DNA from: an uncultured Bacilli bacterium
GTDB taxonomy: Bacteria > Bacillota_I > Bacilli_A > RFN20 > CAG-826
Assembly (NCBI GenBank): GCA_934133115.1
Contig: CAKPAV010000040.1
Span: forward strand, 1-10,360
DNA length: 10,360 nucleotides
Reading direction: 5' to 3'
Shown here piece by piece: positions 7,008 to 10,360 of the stretch. Each line of letters begins with the position of its first letter. The stretch's first letter is position 1. Position numbers and translations under genes: made by a program. The notes beneath the pieces were generated by a model. The model was not told the origin of the DNA, ran no database searches, and was given only the letters and a program-made list of their open reading frames with translations.

Positions 7008-8590
7008 AAAAGAAATATAGTGTGATTGCAAAGATTGTTTTATTCATATCGTTCGTATCAGTTGATATTGGATATGGTACTTGGATGTTTTCAATGTCTA
7101 ATGTATATGACAATAGTCAAGTAACCAAAGGAAATGTTGAAGGCGATAGTGTGGTGTGTTATATAGATAAAGATACAGAAGCCAATCAATATACTTCTAT
7201 AGAAGTTGCATTAGCAAAAGCAAAAAGTATGAGTGGCAGTCAAACGGTTTATGTAAAACCAAATTTGGGATTAACTGTTACAATAAAAAGAGACTGTGAA
7301 ATAGGCAGTGGTGACACACTTTGTTTGCCTTATGATGGAACAACGTTTCATGAATATGTTGGCGGAAGTACTCATGGCTTGGCATATGAAACTGGAACAA
7401 GAAAAAATTATGTAGAAATTGCTGAAGGAACTACATTATTAAATAACGGCACTCTTACTATTGGAGCTGTTCAAAATAGTGGTAACGGAGGAACATCGCC
7501 TAATGGTAATGCTACTGAAAAATACGCAGAACTCAAATTATTAGCTAATTCTAGATTGATTAATAATGGAACTATTAATTGTTATGGATATGTATCTGGT
7601 GTGGCTGGTGACAATACTGCAAAAATCATTTCTAACTCATCTTCAATTGTAAATATGCCATTTTCAATTATTGAGCATAGAGGTGGGTCTCGTTTTGCTG
7701 GTATGGCTGGAGAAAATAAAAGCAAAGTAACATCTATTATAAATGATTCAGTCAGTTTTAATGGCAATAAAACAGGAGAAGGAGAGCCTGTATGTTATGT
7801 GTTTAAGCAATGGTTTATAGATGGATTTATTAATGTGAACTTCGAGTTTTTATCGGGAGCACAGTTGATTGGTAAAGCTGCATTATATGCAGATGATGAG
7901 CATAATGCTGTAGATATGAATATAATCTCATCTAATGGGTTAGTTAAACTGAGTACTAATTCATCATTAAAGGGAATATTTAATACAAATACAAAGAAAT
8001 ATCAAATTAGCACTTTTGGCTCATGGGAGTTAGGACATTTAAACGTTTATTTTGCTATAAAAAAATCAAAATGGGGAATAACGGCGTGGGTCAAAATTAA
8101 TATTTCATCTAAAAATGTACTATTGCCTATCCCACATTATTTTGATATAGATTTAGAGCCTTATATTGATGGATCAAGCGCAGAAGTAAATACAAGTTCA
8201 CAAAGTTTTAAGCTACTACCAGGATCTTCGTTAGTTGTTAATAAAAATGTTACTTTAAATGCTAAAGAAATAGCAATATATAAAAATGAATCATTTTATC
8301 CTAATGGTAAAACTATAGAAACAGGGGATATAGGTAGTTCGAAATTTATTTATCCACAAAAAGATGATGCTGTTTTAGAAAATTATGGAAAAATTACTGC
8401 AAGTGCTATTGGAGGGGAAGTCATAGTTCATTCTGGAAGTTCTATAAAAACTATAACTAATAGTGTTGTAAGTAAAGAAGCACACGATTTTACTAAGACA
8501 ACTATAAAATTGATGAGATTAGTTTCTGTGGATATTTATATCCCTTCATATGCAGATATAACGCTAGAAAAATCAGAAAAGATTGGTTAA
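7004..8590 (+). CDS. Exported beta-solenoid protein with the same GTW-type leader, 528 aa
   Basis: I do not recognise a named family. The basic start (MKKKYSVIAK) leads into a hydrophobic stretch ending in IGYGTWMF (residues ~22-29), the same leader style as the upstream gene. Next comes YTSIEVALAKAKSMSG with QTVYVKP, which resembles the cap that often precedes pectate-lyase-like beta-helices. The rest (~90-510) is rich in Asn, Gly and Ser with repeated short strands such as TTLLNNGTLTIG, SRLINNGTINCYG and GSSLVVNKNVTLN, typical of beta-solenoid surface proteins or adhesins. Phrases like LINNGTI and LENYGKI recur, giving an irregular repeat. No catalytic or wall-anchoring motif is seen. TTGGAGGT (6990-6997) is the ribosome binding site, and the 4-nt ATGA overlap couples it to the upstream gene. 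It is the last gene before the terminator, so it probably closes the operon. A matrix or adhesion role is inferred. Confidence 0.8.
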   Translation: MKKKYSVIAKIVLFISFVSVDIGYGTWMFSMSNVYDNSQVTKGNVEGDSVVCYIDKDTEANQYTSIEVALAKAKSMSGSQTVYVKPNLGLTVTIKRDCEIGSGDTLCLPYDGTTFHEYVGGSTHGLAYETGTRKNYVEIAEGTTLLNNGTLTIGAVQNSGNGGTSPNGNATEKYAELKLLANSRLINNGTINCYGYVSGVAGDNTAKIISNSSSIVNMPFSIIEHRGGSRFAGMAGENKSKVTSIINDSVSFNGNKTGEGEPVCYVFKQWFIDGFINVNFEFLSGAQLIGKAALYADDEHNAVDMNIISSNGLVKLSTNSSLKGIFNTNTKKYQISTFGSWELGHLNVYFAIKKSKWGITAWVKINISSKNVLLPIPHYFDIDLEPYIDGSSAEVNTSSQSFKLLPGSSLVVNKNVTLNAKEIAIYKNESFYPNGKTIETGDIGSSKFIYPQKDDAVLENYGKITASAIGGEVIVHSGSSIKTITNSVVSKEAHDFTKTTIKLMRLVSVDIYIPSYADITLEKSEKIG

Positions 8591-8599
8591 TAGTTCCGC

Positions 8600-8638
8600 A
8601 AAAACGTCATAGAATCACACAAAATTCATGACGTTTTT
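8600..8638 (+). terminator. Rho-independent terminator ending the ABC/surface-protein operon
   Basis: AAAAACGTCAT (8600-8610) pairs perfectly with ATGACGTTTTT (8628-8638). After one bulged A (8611), GAAT (8612-8615) pairs with ATTC (8624-8627), leaving an 8-nt loop. The stem ends in a T-run, and it starts 9 nt after the stop codon of the last gene. The A/T-run stem is nearly symmetrical, though few genes lie on the other strand to need it. Confidence 0.8.
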
Positions 8639-8660
8639 CTTATGCCTATTTTTCTCATTG

Positions 8661-8690
8661 TTGACAAATAATAAAAATAATCAATAAAAT
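8661..8690 (+). promoter_or_regulatory. Sigma-A-type promoter for the truncated membrane-protein gene
   Basis: A perfect -35 TTGACA (8661-8666) is followed after 18 nt by TAAAAT (8685-8690), one mismatch from TATAAT. The expected start of transcription is about 8697, which leaves a leader of only ~9 nt before the ATG at 8706, with GGTGAT (8697-8702) as the only ribosome binding site candidate. The position just after a terminator supports a new transcription unit. Confidence 0.65.
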
Positions 8691-8705
8691 ATTAATGGTG
8701 ATATT

Positions 8706-9158
8706 ATGATACAAGGATTTAAGGATATATATATTAATAACCTTTATGGAATAGGTTTTATTTTAAGTCAATTATTCTTTGCATTAGGACTTAATTATTT
8801 ATTAAACCCATGGAAATGTAAAAATAAACAAGAAGTTATTTATAAAGTAATTGAATTAGTTATTAGTGTGATTATCATTATATTTATATCTTGTTTATTC
8901 GCAGGATATTATCGTTTTTCTTATTACCAAGCACCATTAACAGTTATTGATTTAATTATGATGACGTTTACTATTTTATTAGTAACATTTAATGTAGTTA
9001 TATATAAGAAGAACTTAACTAAGCAAGCTTCAATAGCGTTATTATTCTTTTGTCTATTTACCGCTCAGTCAAATTTAGGTGGTTGGTTTGGAAGCTGCCA
9101 AGAACGTATTTGGCATGTTTTAGAAGGAAAAGTAGAGTTTATCAAATGGCGCAGTTAA
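8706..9158 (+). CDS. Polytopic membrane protein, probably 3'-truncated sensor-like fragment
   Basis: This 150-residue product has about four membrane spans (roughly residues 13-33, 48-66, 78-100 and 108-122). The layout resembles the N-terminal membrane part of GHKL/AgrC-type sensor histidine kinases, including an aromatic, Gln-containing last span (LFTAQSNLGGWFGS), but no kinase domain follows. That similarity is my weakest inference; a stand-alone small membrane protein is possible. The end looks artificial: the last codons (FIKWRS, stop at 9156-9158) are read from DNA that matches, in another frame, a repeat found again 489 nt downstream. The native gene therefore probably continued elsewhere and was cut near 9136-9141. 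The start ATG has only GGTGAT upstream, though a good promoter precedes it. The fragment may still be expressed, but is unlikely to retain full function. Confidence 0.6.
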   Translation: MIQGFKDIYINNLYGIGFILSQLFFALGLNYLLNPWKCKNKQEVIYKVIELVISVIIIIFISCLFAGYYRFSYYQAPLTVIDLIMMTFTILLVTFNVVIYKKNLTKQASIALLFFCLFTAQSNLGGWFGSCQERIWHVLEGKVEFIKWRS

Positions 9159-9843
9159 TGAAGATGCCACAACTGCTGCTAAAGCACAATTTACTGCTTA
9201 TAAAGCTACATTACCAGATATGTATGAAGGAGAAAATCAATTTAAAATCACTTTCCACCGTTTAGCCTCTGACACATATAACAATGGATATATTACTGTT
9301 GATAATGCGGAAATGGATTTAGCAATGGGCGTATTTGACGCTGTTGATAATGCGAGCAGCGCTAAATCAATTCGTAAAGCTGCAGATAAAGAAATTGCAT
9401 TAGGATCAAGTGTATTAGGTAACTGGGGATTTAAAACTAGTGATGGAAAAGAAGTTCGTGATGATCATGTTGGCATCAAAGTTTATGTGGATTCTGAAAC
9501 AAAATTCCACTTCACAATTACTAAATATTATGAAGACTTTGCACCATCACTCTTCACATATGAAGGACAAATTACTGGTATTGAAGGTGGAGTAGGTTCA
9601 TGCTTTGCAGTATTCACTAATGCATATTTATCACATGGCGCAGTTAGGGAAGACGCTACAACTGCCGCTAAAGCACAATTTACTAGCTATAAAGCAACAT
9701 TACCAGATATGTATGAAGGCGATAACCAATTTAAAATTACTTTCCATCGTTTAGCTAGTGATGTATTCGCTAATGGATATATTACTGTTGATAATGCTGA
9801 AATGGACTTAGGAATGGGCACATTTGGTGCAGTTGATAAATAA
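9136..9843 (+). CDS. C-terminal fragment of a repeat protein of unknown function (5' end missing)
   Basis: The frame opens only after an in-frame TAG at 9133-9135 and runs to TAA at 9841-9843, ~235 codons. No start codon with a ribosome binding site exists. The ATG at 9220 lies in the middle of a conserved repeat (LPDMYEG) with no Shine-Dalgarno sequence before it, so it is not a true start. The sequence holds a 71-residue block twice (9139-9351 and 9628-9840), separated by 92 residues with a second, beta-rich character (GNWGFKTSDGKEV, KVYVDSETKFHFTITKYY, YEGQITGIEGGVGSCFAVF). One full unit is thus ~163 residues, and the visible part is one and a half units. The conserved block is KITFHRLASD, then GYITVDNAEMDL. 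I do not recognise the family. No signal peptide is visible because the N-terminus is lost. A strong terminator 22 nt downstream shows that the 3' end is the natural one. Confidence 0.65.
   Translation, partial: SLSNGAVNEDATTAAKAQFTAYKATLPDMYEGENQFKITFHRLASDTYNNGYITVDNAEMDLAMGVFDAVDNASSAKSIRKAADKEIALGSSVLGNWGFKTSDGKEVRDDHVGIKVYVDSETKFHFTITKYYEDFAPSLFTYEGQITGIEGGVGSCFAVFTNAYLSHGAVREDATTAAKAQFTSYKATLPDMYEGDNQFKITFHRLASDVFANGYITVDNAEMDLGMGTFGAVDK
9139..9351 (+). repeat. Direct repeat copy 1 (213 nt, 71 codons)
   Basis: This copy matches copy 2 at 9628-9840 without any gap. By hand count there are about 35 mismatches in 213 nt (~84% identity) and 11 differences in 71 residues. Many mismatches are at third codon positions, which indicates an old duplication kept under protein-level selection. 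Confidence 0.9.
9628..9840 (+). repeat. Direct repeat copy 2 (213 nt, 71 codons)
   Basis: Second copy, offset exactly 489 nt (163 codons) from copy 1 and ending at the last sense codon of the protein. The sequence upstream of this copy (9352-9627) is not similar to what lies upstream of copy 1, so copy 1 is at the edge of the preserved array. Confidence 0.9.
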
Positions 9844-9864
9844 TTAATTTGGTAATTTATGTTT

Positions 9865-9893
9865 AAATGCAGGCAATTTGTGCCTGCATTTTT
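9865..9893 (+). terminator. Rho-independent terminator after the repeat-protein fragment
   Basis: AAATGCAGGCA (9865-9875) pairs perfectly with TGCCTGCATTT (9881-9891) around a 5-nt loop (ATTTG), followed by a T-run through 9893. The G+C-rich core (GCAGGC) is strong for such an AT-rich genome. Confidence 0.88.
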
Positions 9894-9951
9894 ACTAATT
9901 GTGCCAAAAACAGTGGAATTTACGTCTTTTAAAAAAATATTTATTTTTTTA

Positions 9952-9960
9952 TGATATTAT
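9952..9960 (+). promoter_or_regulatory. Possible extended -10 promoter for the GH2 gene
   Basis: TGATATTAT has an extended -10 (TG-N-TATTAT) but no convincing -35 in the A/T-run region upstream (9930-9950). It lies 19 nt before the ATG at 9980. The gene follows a terminator, so it needs its own promoter somewhere in 9894-9965. Confidence 0.4.
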
Positions 9961-9979
9961 TTAATTGGTGGTGGAAAAA

Positions 9980-10360
9980 ATGGATAAAATAAATTTTAAC
10001 TACGATTGGTGTTATTCTAAAATTGGAGAAGAAACGAAAGTACATTGTGAATTACCACATGATGCGATGATTAGTGAAAATAGATCTTTAGATAGTAAAG
10101 GTGCTAAAAACATATCATATTTTGAAGGCTATGATTATGAATATGAAAAGCATTTTGAAATTGATAAGGACTTATTAAACAAAATTCTTGTTTTAGAATT
10201 TGAAGGAGTTTATAAAGACGCAGAAATATATATAAATTCCACTTTTGTGCATAAAGAAAATTATGGATATAATGATTTCTTTATTGATATCACTAAATTT
10301 GTTAAATTAGGCGATAATGTTATTATTGTTAAATGTTTTAATGCTGATCAACCAAACTCA
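9980..10360 (+). CDS. Glycoside hydrolase family 2 protein (beta-galactosidase/glucuronidase type), 5' part only
   Basis: The frame runs from ATG 9980 to the right edge without a stop: 127 codons of a gene that normally has 600-1000. The visible part is the GH2 sugar-binding (jelly-roll) domain. It shows ELPHDAMI (residues 24-31), YEYEKHFEID (53-62), LEFEGVYKDAEIYINSTFV (72-90), NYGYNDFFIDITKFVKLGDN (94-113) and a terminal DQPNS, the order and spacing seen in family 2 enzymes. The catalytic acid/base and nucleophile lie further on and are not in view, so the sugar specificity cannot be told. There is no signal peptide, so the enzyme is probably cytoplasmic and acts on imported oligosaccharides. 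The ribosome binding site is GGTGG (9970-9974), 5 nt before the ATG. The preceding terminator separates it from the repeat-protein fragment. Confidence 0.9.
   Translation, partial: MDKINFNYDWCYSKIGEETKVHCELPHDAMISENRSLDSKGAKNISYFEGYDYEYEKHFEIDKDLLNKILVLEFEGVYKDAEIYINSTFVHKENYGYNDFFIDITKFVKLGDNVIIVKCFNADQPNS

Noticed and set aside
6733..7020. Second + strand frame overlapping the end of the TasA-like gene
   Set aside because: It is fully inside and out of frame with a supported gene, rich in Leu/Ile/Met from shifted AT-rich codons, and has no ribosome binding site.
7582..7767. Short reverse-strand open frame inside the beta-solenoid gene
   Set aside because: Only ~61 codons with no start signals, and fully covered by a convincing + strand gene.
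8591..8705. tRNA, CRISPR or insertion-sequence ends near the operon end
   Set aside because: Only a terminator and a promoter are visible; no cloverleaf, spaced repeats or terminal inverted repeats are seen, and no transposase is present in the window.
9136..9158. Programmed frameshift joining the membrane protein to the repeat protein
   Set aside because: Both frames are open in this short stretch, so a +1 shift could join them, but no slippery run or downstream hairpin is evident. Upstream DNA is also unrelated to the matching position before repeat copy 2, which fits a junction better.

Overview
The window is AT-rich (roughly 30% G+C by eye), gene-dense, and carries everything on the + strand. 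It has strong AGGAGG-type ribosome binding sites, tightly packed and overlapping genes, a lipobox lipoprotein, TGG for Trp and TGA as a real stop. This points to a low-GC Bacillota, probably a gut or host-associated member of the Bacilli/Erysipelotrichales or a walled relative of the Mollicutes. I cannot name a species.

Region 1 (about 1-8590) looks like one long operon closed by a hairpin terminator at 8600-8638. It holds the 3' end of a zinc-ribbon protein, an ABC ATPase, a two-halved ABC permease, a large membrane-anchored beta-helix protein, a lipoprotein with five ~40-residue repeats and an InlB-type B-repeat, and two exported proteins. Both exported proteins have a G-[FY]-x-T-W motif at the end of the hydrophobic leader, as in SipW-processed TasA-like proteins. 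The first three junctions are a 4-nt gap, a 1-nt gap (if the ATG start of the permease is right) and a 1-nt overlap. The permease, beta-helix protein and lipoprotein are also nearly contiguous (2-nt gap), and the last two genes overlap by 4 nt. My reading is an ABC exporter with a set of cell-surface partners. Neither the substrate nor the function can be read from the sequence.

Region 2 (8661-9843) is a broken locus. A good promoter leads into a short polytopic membrane protein that stops 11 nt after a likely junction. Directly after it, in another frame and with no usable start, comes the C-terminal part of an unrelated repeat protein. Its 213-nt block occurs twice with a 489-nt period (about 84% identical). 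This is either a genuine deletion or recombination scar, or a misassembly caused by the tandem repeats. A strong terminator follows at 9865-9893.

Region 3 (9952-10360) starts a glycoside hydrolase family 2 gene (beta-galactosidase/beta-glucuronidase type), cut by the right edge after 127 codons.
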